From Heterobasidion occidentale (taxonomy: Eukaryota; Basidiomycota; Agaricomycetes; Russulales; Bondarzewiaceae): 64,000 bases of DNA. Where the stretch lies: positions 1,922,001 through 1,986,000 of the forward strand of contig JBCAQO010000001.1 in the NCBI GenBank assembly GCA_039111635.1. The letters run 5' to 3'. Every line of letters begins with the position of its first letter. Positions within the stretch are counted from its first letter, which is position 1. The position numbers and the translations under genes were made by a program. The notes below the pieces were generated by a model. That model was not told the DNA's origin and did not search any database. It worked only from the letters and a program-made list of their open reading frames with translations. Positions 33,630 to 45,056 of this stretch are shown here, one piece after another.

Positions 33630-34022
33630 GTATACTTGAACGGCCAAGGATGTTGAGGGATTTTTCAGGAGGGGCTGAATAAAAGTACCTCCAAGTGTAC
33701 CGCGCGACCTTCCGTGGTGCGGATTTCTGCTCAGTTTTACATATCGATCGGAATCCGACGTCCGGTATCGTGAAGGTCGTCGCAGGTCTGCGCAGACATC
33801 GAAGCAGGATGAGGGTAGAGGAGCAGTGTCACGAGTATCCCAAGAGATAGTCTGGCGGGCATCCGGGCCGGGTTCACTTCCCACTGACTGTCACAGGGAC
33901 TCGAAAGCAGCGGGACAACGCACCCGCCATTATCCGTCTAGTGTCCGCTGAATTGGTACTTAATACTTCTGGTGAGCCAAAATGTACCCTAACTTCATCT
34001 CCGTTTCTACTCACTGCTGACC
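33630..34022. other. Divergent intergenic, SDR / reductoisomerase homologue
   Basis: Should contain both promoters. The minus-strand SDR frame stays open upstream to about 33884, but the extra sequence does not resemble an SDR N-terminus. No TATA or other clear element. Confidence 0.35.
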
Positions 34023-35440
34023 ATGGCTAAGATGTGAGCGCTGCATTTGGATATTGACAGGGAACAGAAAGCTTGACGAACGCAATTTGCGGTAGATATT
34101 ATGACTCTGACGCAGACCTCGGTGTCCTCAAGGACAGGACTATCGTCTTTTTCGGGTGAGCTCGGCACGTCCTTACAGAATGAATAGGTACTCATGAGCA
34201 TGTTTCTCTCAGGTTCGGGAACCAGGGTGCAGCTCAGGCGCAGAATTTGAGAGATTCTGGCATTCCTAATGAGCGAATCATCATCGCCAACCGAGAAGAT
34301 CACTACGCCGAAGATGCGAAGTCAAAGGGCTTCATAGTCGAACACGACTTCAGCAAAGCGGGCGAGGTTGCAGATGGTAAGCATCCGAACAACCGTCTAT
34401 CTAAACGCACCAATACTGACCTCGAACTGCGGCCCAGTCCTTTTCCTCCTCATCCCTGATCAGGTTCAACCTCGCGTGTTCAATGCCGTTGCACCAAAGC
34501 TCAAGGATTCAGTTGCAATCGTTGTCGCTAGCGGGTACAATGTCTTCTACAAACTGCTCCATTTCAGACCAACTCAGGACATCACGATGGTCGCCCCGAG
34601 GTTTGTTTTTATTGTAGCTCTCTGAACGTGCACTCACTCTCTTTTCGCATATAGGATGATTGGCTCTTCCGTACGCACATTATACCAGAAAGGTCGAGGC
34701 TTCCCCTGCTTTGTCTCTGTGGAGCAAGATGGTACGGGTAAAGGCCTGGAAGTTGCACTGGCTCTGTCTCGCGCCATTGGTGCTACCAAGACAGGCGCGA
34801 TCGCATCCTCTGTTCGTGAAGAGACCGCCATGGACTTGTTCGCTGAGCAAGGTCTCTGGCCGAACATCATTATGCTCTTCAGAGAAGCGTACAGCGTCTT
34901 AAAGGAAGCAGGATGCTCTGACGAGGCCCTGGTTTATGAAATGTATGGCTTTGATTTTTCTGACTCGTGACGAGCGATAATGACCGTCGTATAGGTGGAT
35001 GTCCAAAGAACCCGCGGAGATCTTTGAAGCAGCTGCAGAGGAGGGGTTCATCACGCAGGTACTGAGTCCATCAACACGCCAAAGTTATTTGCAAGAAGCT
35101 CATTGATCATCTTGCAGTTGAAGCACCATTCATCAGTGTCCCAATATGGTCAGCTCAATGGTGCTTTGAAGCTCGATGGTTCAACCATCCGGGCACATTT
35201 CAAAGAAATCTTGTATAACCAGGTCCGTTTCTAATATGAGATATAAGTTTCCAGAGCTCGCTAACTCATTGTGTATAATAGGTCCTGAACGGTAAATTCC
35301 AGAAGGAGTTCACGGCGATTGAAGATGACTTGGAGAAGGAAGGCGATGAGAACCCTTTGAACGTGCTGTACAAGCGATCCGAGGAGAGTGAGCTGGGCCA
35401 AGGCGAGAAGCGTGTAAGAGCAAGGCTTGGACTTTCATAG
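34023..35440 (+). CDS. Ketol-acid reductoisomerase homologue, atypical active site
   Basis: Related to class I (bacterial-type) IlvC, which converts acetohydroxyacids to dihydroxyacids in branched-chain amino acid synthesis. Exons 34023-34033, 34096-34155, 34213-34376, 34438-34600, 34655-34942, 34995-35058, 35118-35222 and 35282-35440 give 337 aa. It starts MAKIYYDSDADLGVL, as bacterial IlvC does, without a mitochondrial presequence. The Rossmann motif FFGFGNQGAAQAQNLRDSG is intact, and EETAMDLFAEQ keeps the metal-binding Asp and Glu. The family's HG(F/L)N is ASGYN, APKGPGH is APRMIGSS, and the second Glu of the ECLHE motif is Ser (YEMWMS). The canonical reaction is therefore doubtful. Yeast-type mitochondrial Ilv5 is a different form. 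Confidence 0.8.
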
Positions 35441-35596
35441 AGTTCTCGACGAGAAGACCCAATCATGTTATACCATTTTCTCTAGTAGACTTATAAGTGT
35501 GGCATGTAAAGTAGATATCCAGGCCATTGGGAATTGAGATCGAACCAGCCTCGGAACATAACAAAGCGCGAACTTCTTGGATAAAAATATGCAGTC

Positions 35597-36400
35597 TTAA
35601 CATCTAAATGGAGGCAGAGAAAAGGGGGGGAGCACGAAGGGTTGTGCGAACAAGGTTTTGCCTCTTCTAGTCGTAGCGAATAGGCCTTCATAAGGAGTGA
35701 GATGTTGATGATACTCTTGTGCGACTCTTGTAGAGGTAATCGGAATACGCAACTCGGGGACGGACGAGCGAGAAGAACCAGACAGGACCGATAAGCAACA
35801 CGAGGATCTGGGCTCCGTAAGAGGCAATGGAGAGTTCTGGAAGCACGGGAGGGTGTATGTGAACGAACTGTTCCCAGCGGGTGACTCTGTTATTGAGCGG
35901 AAAGGGTCCGGCGTAAACTGATGGTATGTAATTGTATCGGGGGCTGCGAGCCTTTCGACGTCGATATGAGAAGGGTGGCCGGAGAGAGAAAACTCTGCAG
36001 GGGATGGCGTCGAGATAGATTCAAGGGTGGGGGAAAGACGATGGTCAAGATGATCTACGAATGATGCCATGGTATCCGCGGCTCTTTGGGTCCGATCACT
36101 CTCGAAAGAAAGCATATCTTCGTCGATAACGGTACGACGTCCTGAGTCTTCCAGGTCTCCAGAGAGTGTCCACGTCGGGCTTGAAAATTGCATGTGTTCA
36201 GTTAAGAGGTGGGCGTCCTGAGTGGACGCTGTATTCGCAGTCGTGAGGCGCCTTGAAGACTCTGTTGCAATAGTCAAACTCTGGAAAGCAACGGCCAATT
36301 GGTGCAAAGCCGCCTGTTCTCCGACACCATGGTCACGGAGACCAAACATATATGCCCGAGCTGGAAAAGAGTTGATAGCTGACATAGACAAGGAGAACAT
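35597..36400 (-). CDS. Unrecognised hypothetical protein
   Basis: Single open frame of 267 codons from ATG at 36400. It begins MFSLSMSAINSFPARAYMFG, then a helical part (EQAALHQLAVAFQSLTIATE), then Ser/Thr/Pro-rich sequence, ending in VLPPFSLPPFRC. No domain is recognised. Length without stops and lack of a competing gene support it, but it could be one exon of a longer gene. It ends 156 bp from the stop of the reductoisomerase homologue, converging with it. Confidence 0.5.
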   Translation of the reverse strand: MFSLSMSAINSFPARAYMFGLRDHGVGEQAALHQLAVAFQSLTIATESSRRLTTANTASTQDAHLLTEHMQFSSPTWTLSGDLEDSGRRTVIDEDMLSFESDRTQRAADTMASFVDHLDHRLSPTLESISTPSPAEFSLSGHPSHIDVERLAAPDTITYHQFTPDPFRSITESPAGNSSFTYTLPCFQNSPLPLTEPRSSCCLSVLSGSSRSSVPELRIPITSTRVAQEYHQHLTPYEGLFATTRRGKTLFAQPFVLPPFSLPPFRC

Positions 36401-36917
36401 TCAAGCAAGAAGTCTTTGCAAGACGAAAAGGGTTTCGAGTCTGGAGAAGCCGGTATATCTCGGAATTCTGTGACACTGGGAGGGATGCTCGAGACAACAG
36501 GGGGTTCAACGTTCAACGTTCAAGAGGTAGGCGGATTGTATATGAAGTCTGCTACATATCGAGACTGTCAGACGATACATAATTGAGACCAGGCTGGCAG
36601 CGATGACGACTAAAGTTGGTCGTCATATGCTATTGTGCTGGTGAGCGAATTGGTCGACACCTATTATGCATACAGCCATTACTGCGCAGAAGTAGGTCTG
36701 AGACCAATGACATACGTTTGTTCAGGAAAGCTCTGACGATGAAACAGGCAAAAGCTGCCACTTGCGAAGAAATTTCGGAAGTCACCAGCAGCCACATTTA
36801 TTACGTCAGATCTTTTCACGGGGTCGCTCTGTTAGGCTCTGGTGTACATTGCAGCCGCCGACAGACTTTGTCCTGAAGACTTTTCGCCATTTGCATCGCT
36901 CGAATCATCTTTTGAAC
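36401..36917. other. Divergent intergenic upstream of the RBM39-type gene
   Basis: Presumed promoters for the hypothetical gene and the splicing factor. It contains a short direct repeat, three copies of GTTCAAC-type sequence at 36504-36523. No gene seen. Confidence 0.4.
36504..36523. repeat. Short tandem direct repeat
   Basis: A 7-bp unit, GTTCAAC, occurs twice and is followed by a partial third copy, about 100 bp upstream of the minus-strand hypothetical ORF. Confidence 0.6.
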
Positions 36918-39288
36918 ATGTCAGAGGCCGGAAAGCTCACCGTAGAAAATCCATCGGATCATAGGTCGTATGTACACATCTCTTCTTTGCATCATGTTGT
37001 TGACTTTGTATAGGACTCGCTCAAGGGACCATTCTTCTGATACTCTCCACACCAGACGGTCGCATAGGTCTCCTTCAAGAGAGAGGGATCGGAGACGTAG
37101 GGAACGTGATCATGACGACCGTCGCAAGAGAAGTCGCAGCCATGACAGGAGCCTGCGGGAACGGCGAAGTCGTTCTCGTGATAGGTCCCACCGAGATAGA
37201 CCTAGAGAGAGAGAGCGGGACCGAGACAAGGAAAAAGACAAGCGTCATCGCGACAGAGGAGAAAGTCGCCACAGTCACCGCGACCGCGAAGACAAAGATG
37301 GGCGACGCCGGAAGCGCGACGAAGAAATGGATGACTCTGTCGAGTCCCGCGATCATGATGAACGCGCGAAGAAAAAGCGCAGCGACGACATGATAGACGC
37401 GGAGGCTCTACCACATCCACCTACGTCCGCAGGTCTACCCGCGCCTCCTCTTCCCCTGCGTGATAGTCCTCGCAGAGGATCAGACAGAGGACATTCGCAT
37501 GATAGGCCACCTCGATTACCACGCGACCCACGCGACGAATTCGACGACCCACCGAGGTACAGGGCAGGTCGCGAAAGAGATAGAGAGCTTGATCGTCGTG
37601 ATGACCGCCGCAATGATGATCGCCGTAGACCTCGAAGGTCACCGCCACCGCCACCGCCGCCCATGAAGTGCGCATTGTCTGCCTAGTTTATAGAATTACT
37701 AAATAGCTTCATCCCAGAAGACCTTCTCCAACTTACGATCTTCCACCTGATGACCCTATGAATGAGGAGCCAAAGGAGGACGATTCGGAAGCTCGTTCTG
37801 TCTTCGTATCTCAGCTTGCCGCACGTCTTACGGCCCGTGATCTCGGATACTTCTTTGAGGATAAATTGGGTGAGGGCACAGTCCTTGATGCGAGGATTGT
37901 GACAGACAGATTGTCTAGGCGATCAAAAGGGTAAGAGTTCATCTTACGAACTTTGAGTAATGTCACCTGATTGTCTCCACAGTATTGGTTACGTTGAATT
38001 CCGTGCCATTGATCTGGTTGAGAAGGCTCTCGCACTGAGTGGAACGGTGGTTATGGGCCTCCCTATCATGGTCCAGTTAACTGAATCTGAAAGGAACAGA
38101 CTTCATCCAGGAGACGGGTCTGTATGACACTTTTGGATGTAATATCGTACTGACCTATGAGACATTTAGGAACCTCAACCTTCCACCTGGTGTCAGTGCA
38201 CCGCACGGGGCCATGCAGTACGTTCTACGTTGTTGTTTTCAAATTGACTAACTTTAAAACTTCCCAAGATTATACGTCGGTTCCCTGCATTTCAATCTCA
38301 CCGAAAGCGATATTAAGCAGGTGTTCGAACCATTTGGAGAACTTGAATTTGTCGATCTTCACAGGGATCCCATGACTGGTCGAAGCAAAGGTTATGCATT
38401 TGTCCAGTGAGTGATTGGCTGTTGATATCACAAGCATTCAGGTTTCACCCCTTGTGTTGTTTACAGGTACAAGAAGAGCGAAGACGCGAAAATGGCTTTG
38501 GACCAGATGGAAGGCTTCGAGCTCGCGGGTCGTACAGTTAGTATTGCAAAATCGTCTTGCACTTAGCCTTTTGAGACTCATATCGTTTATATAGTTACGG
38601 GTCAATACGGTACATGAGAAGGGAACAGCAAGATACACTCAGCAGGATTCTCTAGATGAAGCTGGCGGTATGCATGATCATAAAACTTTGTCTCCAGCTT
38701 ATCTCATTGTTTTGATCACCTTAGGCGGTAATTTGAATGCAGCATCTCGTCAGGCGCTGATGCAGAAACTTGCCAGGATTGAACCTGCTCGAGACAAACA
38801 GGAACCGATGTAAGGATTGTCAATTGTTCGATCAATCTGTGACGACGCTGACGTCCATATTAGCATGAAACCCAACATTCCGCAAGCAATGGAATCCAAG
38901 TCGGTCCTGCTCAAGAATATGTTCGATCCTGAAGAGTAAGCTCTCAGCACTTTCAGATGATATGTTGTGCTTTTCCTCATCATCCTTTAGGGAAACCGAA
39001 CGGGATTGGGACAAGGACCTTGCTGACGATGTTAAAGGCGAATGTGAAGAAAAGTATGGCCCCGTAGACCGCATTAAGGTCGTAAAAGAGTCACAGGTAA
39101 TGGTTTGTCTATTGGTTTTATCTGTGTCCTCATGTGCAACGGCTATCTTACAGGGAGAGATCTATCTCAAGTTCGGCACGGTCGATGCAGCTCGCCAAGC
39201 TGTCCAAGGACTGAATGGTCGATGGTTTGGTGGAAAACCTGTGTCGGCTGCTTTCGTCTCTGACGCGATCATGCAAGCATACCAATGA
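36918..39288 (+). CDS. RBM39/Rsd1-type RS-rich splicing factor
   Basis: Nuclear SR-like protein that works with U2AF in 3' splice-site recognition. Exons: 36918-36964, 37014-37667, 37718-37930, 37983-38117, 38170-38217, 38269-38406, 38467-38536, 38595-38667, 38725-38809, 38864-38935, 38991-39096, 39154-39288 (591 aa). The N-terminal 230 residues are RS/RD/RE-rich (SRSRDRSHRDRPRERERDRD). RRM1 has SVFVSQLAARLTARDLGYFF and KGIGYVEF; RRM2 has LYVGSLHFNLTESDIKQVF and KGYAFVQY. The C-terminal U2AF-homology RRM has SVLLKNMFDPEEETERDWDK and GGKPVSAAFVSD. This domain order is that of RBM39/CAPER and fission yeast Rsd1. A long C-rich run codes the proline stretch at the end of exon 2. Confidence 0.9.
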
Positions 39289-39872
39289 TTTTAGCCGGTT
39301 CAGGACAGTCACCTTTGGGGTGCTGAAATTTCCAGGTCTCTCCTGAAGTGCATCTTACTAAATCTCTGAAATCATGCAAACAGAAAAAGAACCCACGAAT
39401 ATGGCTTGTAATCAGTTTTTTAGGTTGATTTTTCATGCAGTATCAGTATTTTATGCTGTGCAAACCCTCAGCCTGCTAGTGGCGGACAAAACAGATGCGC
39501 AGAGGCAGGTTCTGTCGTTACTTTCAAATATCAAAGACCTGTTCTTTCTCTCAGTTACTCTTTTTCTGCAATAGATCAGCGTCGCTATCGAAAGAGTGAT
39601 GTGCTAGTACGGTCCAAAACGCCTTGTTGGGACTTAGGTCCACGGTTGATCATTGCTTGCAGACTCGTCACATCATATTGTGCACCATACAGTAGCCATC
39701 GCATGCAACAGTCTCGTGATCATAAACGAACATCCTGGGGCTACTTAAATACCTCTAGGTATTCATTCACCGAATTCTTTATAGATTGGTCGTAACCAAG
39801 ACAAGTAATTGTCTCTAGTCATATCTGTCAACGAAGTCAAACTTCAACGAAGCCGTGTTCATAGCGGGCCTA
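39289..39872. other. Intergenic between convergent genes
   Basis: A/T-rich 3' flanks of the splicing factor and the MFS gene. No motif-bearing open frame. Confidence 0.5.
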
Positions 39873-42351
39873 TCAGTACATCCACCGGAAAGAAGGCGAC
39901 TGGTGGCCCTCACCCAGAGCCTGGGTGGAGACATCAGCCGCCGTGATACTGAGACCTTGCTCCCTGTTTTTCCTCCTATTATCCCATCGCATATACATAC
40001 CCATGCTGTTACGATCGATTTATCAGAATATATTTCAATCGAAATCGATTCCTTCTGGTAAGAGGGGGATGCTAACCTTGCCACAAGAACCAGACAAAAC
40101 GCACCAAACACAGCTAGACAAAGCATGTCAGTCCTCTGCATCAGGTCAATAACGGAGTGCACACCAGATGTGATGAGCGCAGGGACGTATTTCGGCTCAT
40201 CCTTTGCACGAAAGACGTTCGTAGATATGAGGCCAGCAGCGTTCGCTATGGCGACTTGTATGCCGAACAACAAGCCTTCAGTATCACTTCAACTAGAGGG
40301 AACACTGAAATGTATATACCCATGACTGCTGCAACAACAGCCCGACGGTTCTCACTGGGCGTATTATTGGCGTACCACGATGCAACGAGCACAGAAGGTG
40401 CAAAAGCCTGAAGACAAACGTGAGATGGTTTAGGATGAAAACGGCGAATCATTTACGAACACCCATAGTGAGTAGAAAGCATGCAAAATATGCTACTGCC
40501 TTCCTTTCGGTAGGGTCGATACAGCCTAATATGATAAATCCCGTCAAAGCCGTCGCTAGTGGGATGCATCTATGGTCAAATCAGCCATCATATCGCAAAA
40601 ATAATGTTCTATGACTTTTACATGTGGATCGACCGCTCACGAAAGTAATCAGAAGAGAAAGTCAGGACGAGAAGGGCGACGGTGCCAACGATATTCGGAG
40701 CGATGGTATATAGATTGGTCTTGACGGTGCTGTATCCCAAGCTCGCGACAATCTGTGGCAGAAAGTTGTTGACACTCGCGAGAGGGACACCGAGCGCTAG
40801 GCTGATTAACGCCCAAATCCAATAGCGCCAATCCTTGAAGGGGCGAAAGGCATCGCGAATGTTCAGTTTCTCGTTCACGGCAGTAGATGAATCGGAGAGG
40901 ATTCGAATGGTAGCGATTTCTTTTTCACGTTCGGTCAGGAACCACCATGTAGTGGGAGACCGCGGCTGTGGATAATCGAGACGATAAGCAGATAATATTA
41001 CTCAGTATAGACGGAATTCACCAGCCAAAGGAGGGCGAAGACAGCAAAAATGACCGTTGCCCCTCCTGTTGTGATTCAGGTCACCATATATCCAAAGTGC
41101 CTCAAGGCGTACCTTCCACCCAAAATAAGAATTGCCAAGAATGATATTTCGGATCATGAATATGAAACACTCCAAAAGCGAGAAGACCTAATGAAAGCCT
41201 TACTTCATTGAGATATATATCAATTGTTCAGGCATGGTGCTTACCAGAGAACGCCCCAGCAATAGAAGCGGCAGCTAGGAAACCTGATGTGATTTTTTTG
41301 CAGCTTAGAATCATAAGAGTACCTATCGTACCATAGAAGAGGCCTACTCGGGAGGCGAGCTCGTTTCGCTTATAAAACGTGGATAAATAGAAAACCTGGA
41401 TGAAGCAAACGGTCAAATGATAACTTCGGTAGACCTGTCGAAGTGAAGAAAACATACTACTCCAGGAAGCATTGCTGATTCGAATATGCCTAGAAAGAAT
41501 CGGATAGCAAAGATTTGCGAGAAATTCTTCGCAGCAGCAGTGCATAATGCCCTGACCGCGGCAAATGAGTATAATCGCATAGGGGAAGTCAACATGAGTG
41601 TCATACATAGTGCCCTAGTAGAGATAAATTAATCATTCACATGCAATAGAATAGGGGATAGATTATATACAAAACCAATCATCATGATGGGCAAGACTCG
41701 AGCGGCGGAGAATCTCTTGATGAAGATACTAATCGGTGTGCCAAATCTGTATAAATAAAGTAGGGATAAATTGAAGTCGAGTCGTGCTGTACGCAAGAAG
41801 GCAGGTCGCCTACTTACAGACAGAAGGGGACCTATCCAGTGATTTTCTTTGAGTGAGTATCTATCGCCAGGAACATTTTATAAGCTTACGTAGAAGATCA
41901 TGACCAAAAGGTAGTACTTCGCAGACGCGGCTGAGAATGTGCTGAGAGGAGAAGGTCGTAAAACCTTACTTGGTCACCCGTCAAATGAGTATCCTATAAT
42001 CAAGAGTCAATGACAATATTATACTCGGGAAGGGCGAAACCTGACTTTATCCCATCCGTCTGTCTTCGCATTTCCAACATTTCCCTTATCCAATGCGTTG
42101 CAAAGGTACCTGTGCGGATAGCTGCATCAATATCAAGTACCAGAGATCATAGCATATACTTACATGAAAGTGAGCGGTGGTAGAAGGAGCCAGTCGAATT
42201 TGCGAAGCAACCGAAGTTCCTCATCTCGAGGAACTTCAGTGACACCGTGTATACTCACAGCATCGTTTGTTTTCAAAGACCCTACTTTCTCTGGTACGCT
42301 TTCATCAACCTCCGAAACTTGATTCACGGTCCGGGCGCTCTGTTGATTCAT
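39873..42351 (-). CDS. MFS transporter, allantoate/nicotinate permease (Dal5/Tna1) type
   Basis: Plasma-membrane permease of the anion:cation symporter family, importing small organic anions such as allantoate, nicotinate, ureidosuccinate or dipeptides. The multi-exon gene starts at 42351 (MNQQSARTVNQVSEVDESVP). Conserved parts: FDWLLLPPLTFM joined to YLCNALDKGNVGNAKTDGW, the TM2 region with DTHLTGDQ, FAIRFFLGIFESAMLPGVVY with YLSTFYKRNELASRVGLFYG, WQFLFWVEGGATVIFAVFAL, DWRYWIWALISLALGVPLAS, and ASWYANNTPSENRRAVVAAV. The C-terminal tail ends in QALGEGHQSPSFRWMY. Start and stop are firm; several internal splice sites were not fixed. It is divergent from RidA, with start codons 458 bp apart. 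Substrate is not predictable. Confidence 0.82.
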
Positions 42352-42809
42352 CGACGAAGATGAAGGGGTGAGGACGGTTACTTGTGGCCGCCCAAGTTCC
42401 TAGAACTATATAAACAACACCATAATTGTCGAAGCCAGATGCGTCATAGTCTGTCAAGGTCAATGGAGATAGGGTATCAGCAGGTCAGAAAAGAAGTCAG
42501 GTCCCGGTGCAAGATATCAGAGACGAGCCTCATAGTGCCTAATGCTGATACCCTCACTATCAGCAGGCGAGATTTGGTCCGGCAGCGACGGTGAAACAAA
42601 TGAGCGAAGAATGATTGGTTTCTGTGATATGTATACAATATCCTGACAAGTTCCACATTGTCCGGAATGGAAAGGAACAACAGACTTACCGTCATCGCCC
42701 CGGCGAGCTGGAACAGGCGTTTCATGTGTCCAGTTATCATGTCACGCATGCTCACGTGGGCCGCGAAGTACATCGATGAAAGGCTCCCACATCTTCCACA
42801 CCGTCCACC
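42352..42809. promoter_or_regulatory. Divergent promoter region, MFS permease / RidA
   Basis: Shared upstream region of 458 bp. A CACGTG E-box lies at 42753-42758, about 50 bp before the RidA ATG. No gene in between. Confidence 0.4.
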
Positions 42810-43367
42810 ATGTCCACCGTGGAGAAAATCAACGCACCTGAGAACCCATCCTTCTCCCATATTCTTTGTGAGTATCCCATGCTGCTTCCAAGGGTTAAAC
42901 GGACCTTTGGACTGAACGTTTCGACAGCCCATGCTACGAAAGTCCCTGGTCTCATCTTCTTGAGTGGCCAGACACCAGTGGGCGCAGATGGCAAATTAGT
43001 TGCAGGAGGAATCAAGGAGCACACGGTGATTATGATTGATCATGGTCAACGTCTTCCGACTGAACAAAATATCCTGACATGCATTTAGGCGCAATGCATT
43101 GCTAACTTGGGTAACGTTCTGAAGGCTGCTGGCTCTTCCTGGGAGAAGGTCGTGAAGGTCAACGTCTACCTCAAAGATATGGACAACTTCTCTGCCATGA
43201 ACGAAATCTACGAGAAAGTAGGTGTCTGCAATTTCGAACGTTCTTGACCATTGTGCTGACGATCCTCTCAGCTGTTACCAACTCCGAAGCCGGCACGGAC
43301 GTGCATTCAGGCTGCTAAGTTACCTGGGGATGTTGATGTTGAGATCGAAGCGATTGCAGCTGCATGA
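42810..43367 (+). CDS. RidA (YjgF/YER057c/UK114) enamine/imine deaminase
   Basis: Trimeric deaminase that hydrolyses 2-aminoacrylate and related enamines made by PLP enzymes, preventing damage to other PLP enzymes. Exons 42810-42867, 42928-43025, 43089-43217 and 43272-43367 give 126 aa, the family's usual length. Motifs: ATKVPGLIFLSGQTPV, NLGNVLKAAGSSWEKVVKVN, MNEIYEKLLPTPKPARTCIQ with the catalytic Arg, and VDVEIEAIA. No mitochondrial presequence is predicted, so it is probably cytosolic. The first intron (60 nt) has no stop and keeps the frame, so its retention would insert 20 residues. It lies near a D-serine dehydratase gene, an enzyme that makes 2-aminoacrylate. Confidence 0.92.
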
Positions 43368-43483
43368 ATGACCATAAGTCGTGATGAAACGAAACGTATC
43401 GCTGTACAACCTCAAATATAACATAGGATAAAATCTCAGGGCATTGTTTCCCAGAAGACTTCTTGTTCAACCTTTCGTTCGAG

Positions 43484-44756
43484 CTACGCTGCACCGAAAG
43501 CCTTTGCCAATGCTGCTGCCGCGTCTGAAACCAACTGCTTTCCAATTGATAATACACTGCGAGAAAAGGATCTTAACAGCATTCAATAAATTAGAACGTA
43601 TGACTCACCCTTATGATCGCGCACACACAAAAAAGCATCATAAGTACGATAACTGTGACAAGAAAGAGACATACCATCCATAGCCATGATCGGGTGAGGA
43701 GCACCCTTGTAGATTGCCAGCTCAACCTCAACACCATTCTCTCTGAGCTTCTCGCTATACGCGATGCCTTCGTCCCTCAGCACATCCACCTGGGCAACTC
43801 CAATCCAGGCAGGGGGTGATTTTCGGAAAAGCTCGTCGGGCGCAAAAAGTGGCGAAGCATCCCATTTCGACCAGTCCTCATTGTTGGGTAGGTAGTTATT
43901 CTTGAACCAAGTCATCCTTGCAGGCGATAACCATGCCGTATTCTTGTTCTCGGCCCATGATGGCTGGGCTTTACCGTCTTCCGTGGCGGTATTGTCTGTT
44001 ACAGGTACGACGAGGAGCTGAAAGACAAGAGGGATAGGAGGCGTCGAAAGAGCAGCTTTATGTGCGAGGATCGCCGCGAGATTCCCGCCACTTCATGAAA
44101 CAATGAGAATGTAAATATGACACTGACTCGATGACAGAGCTCACCTTGAAGAACCCCCGACAGCGATTTGCTCGGGATTAATTCCCAACACGGTCTTCCC
44201 ATCTTTCCAAACCCATTCCAAGGATTCCACAGCATCTTCCACAGCTGCAGGATACGGTTTCTCAGGAGCTAGGCGATAATCAACAGATACCACTACGCAT
44301 TTCGCATCTGGAAGCAAATGAGCCAAAGCCGGAGAAGGAAGAATCTAGGCACCTACGTTTGCACATTCTTGTCGAGAATGCATTCTCTGAGTTAATATTT
44401 CCTAGAGTCCAGCCGCCTGTGTTTGCCTCCTATGGTCAGAGTCTCGACCAGAAGTACCACGAAGAAAGAAAACTCGCACCTCCGTGAAAAAAGATGAAGA
44501 CAGGCCATCCCGCATTGGGCACATCGCCCTCGGGAGTGAAAACACGGACACTGCATCTACTCAAAGAATAATCCTTCGTGCTCCCGACTTTCAAAGGTAA
44601 AGATCCCCCAGGAACGGCGGGCCCGTTACGTATCGCAGGGTCCCAAGGACGCTCATGAGGTTGTACTATCGTGATGAGATGTTCGTTGTGAAATGCGATA
44701 TACTCGGGATCGAGGCGAGGAAGTATGTCAGGATGAAGTGGAAAACGTTGCGCCAT
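43484..44756 (-). CDS. HSL-type alpha/beta hydrolase
   Basis: Carboxylesterase or lipase of the hormone-sensitive lipase family; substrate unknown. From ATG 44756 (MAQRFPLHPDILPRLDPEYI), spliced segments give the oxyanion-hole motif FIFFHGGGWTLGNINSEN, the VVVSVDYRLAPEKPYPAAVE segment, the nucleophile motif GGSSSGGN, and a C-terminal part with WIGVAQVDVLRDEG (acid Asp) and APHPIM (catalytic His). The last intron is uncertain: the good donor GTATGT after GCTATGGATG shifts the frame, while a weaker GTCTCT donor seven bases on restores the family-like end GKQLVSDAAAALAKAFGAA. An ATG at 44858 is in frame but gives no conserved sequence. It converges with RidA and diverges from D-serine dehydratase. 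Confidence 0.85.
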
Positions 44757-45056
44757 GGCGGGATGACAGACCAGACGATACCACGGTGGAATTTGTCTCC
44801 CGCAACCCCCGGGTTTTGAGAACGATTGAATTATCGAGGAACGACATACCGGCGGCAAGATTGGGTACCGTTTGGCCTAAAACAGAAGTACAAGCTAGTA
44901 CGAGGGAATACAGGTTCGTACGGCCCGCTCGCCGCGGCGACAGGGCAAATAGAAGGAATGAAGCAGCTCATGAGACCTGCCGCAATCCATCTCAGGATCC
45001 CGCGATAGCACCTAGCCAATCTTCCTGCCTCCAAGCCATTCTTCTACCACGGGAAC
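44757..45056. promoter_or_regulatory. Divergent promoter region, hydrolase / D-serine dehydratase
   Basis: 300 bp between opposed start codons. A CCAAT pentamer is present about 40 bp before the dehydratase ATG. No E-box found. Confidence 0.35.

Noticed and set aside
36970..37686. Arg/Asp-rich ORF as an independent gene
   Set aside because: It is the RS-rich second exon of the RBM39-type gene, whose true start is spliced from 36918.
43315..43557. Minus-strand ORF across the RidA 3' end
   Set aside because: It would be the hydrolase tail only if the consensus donor is used; the sequence is unlike the family and overlaps RidA coding sequence.
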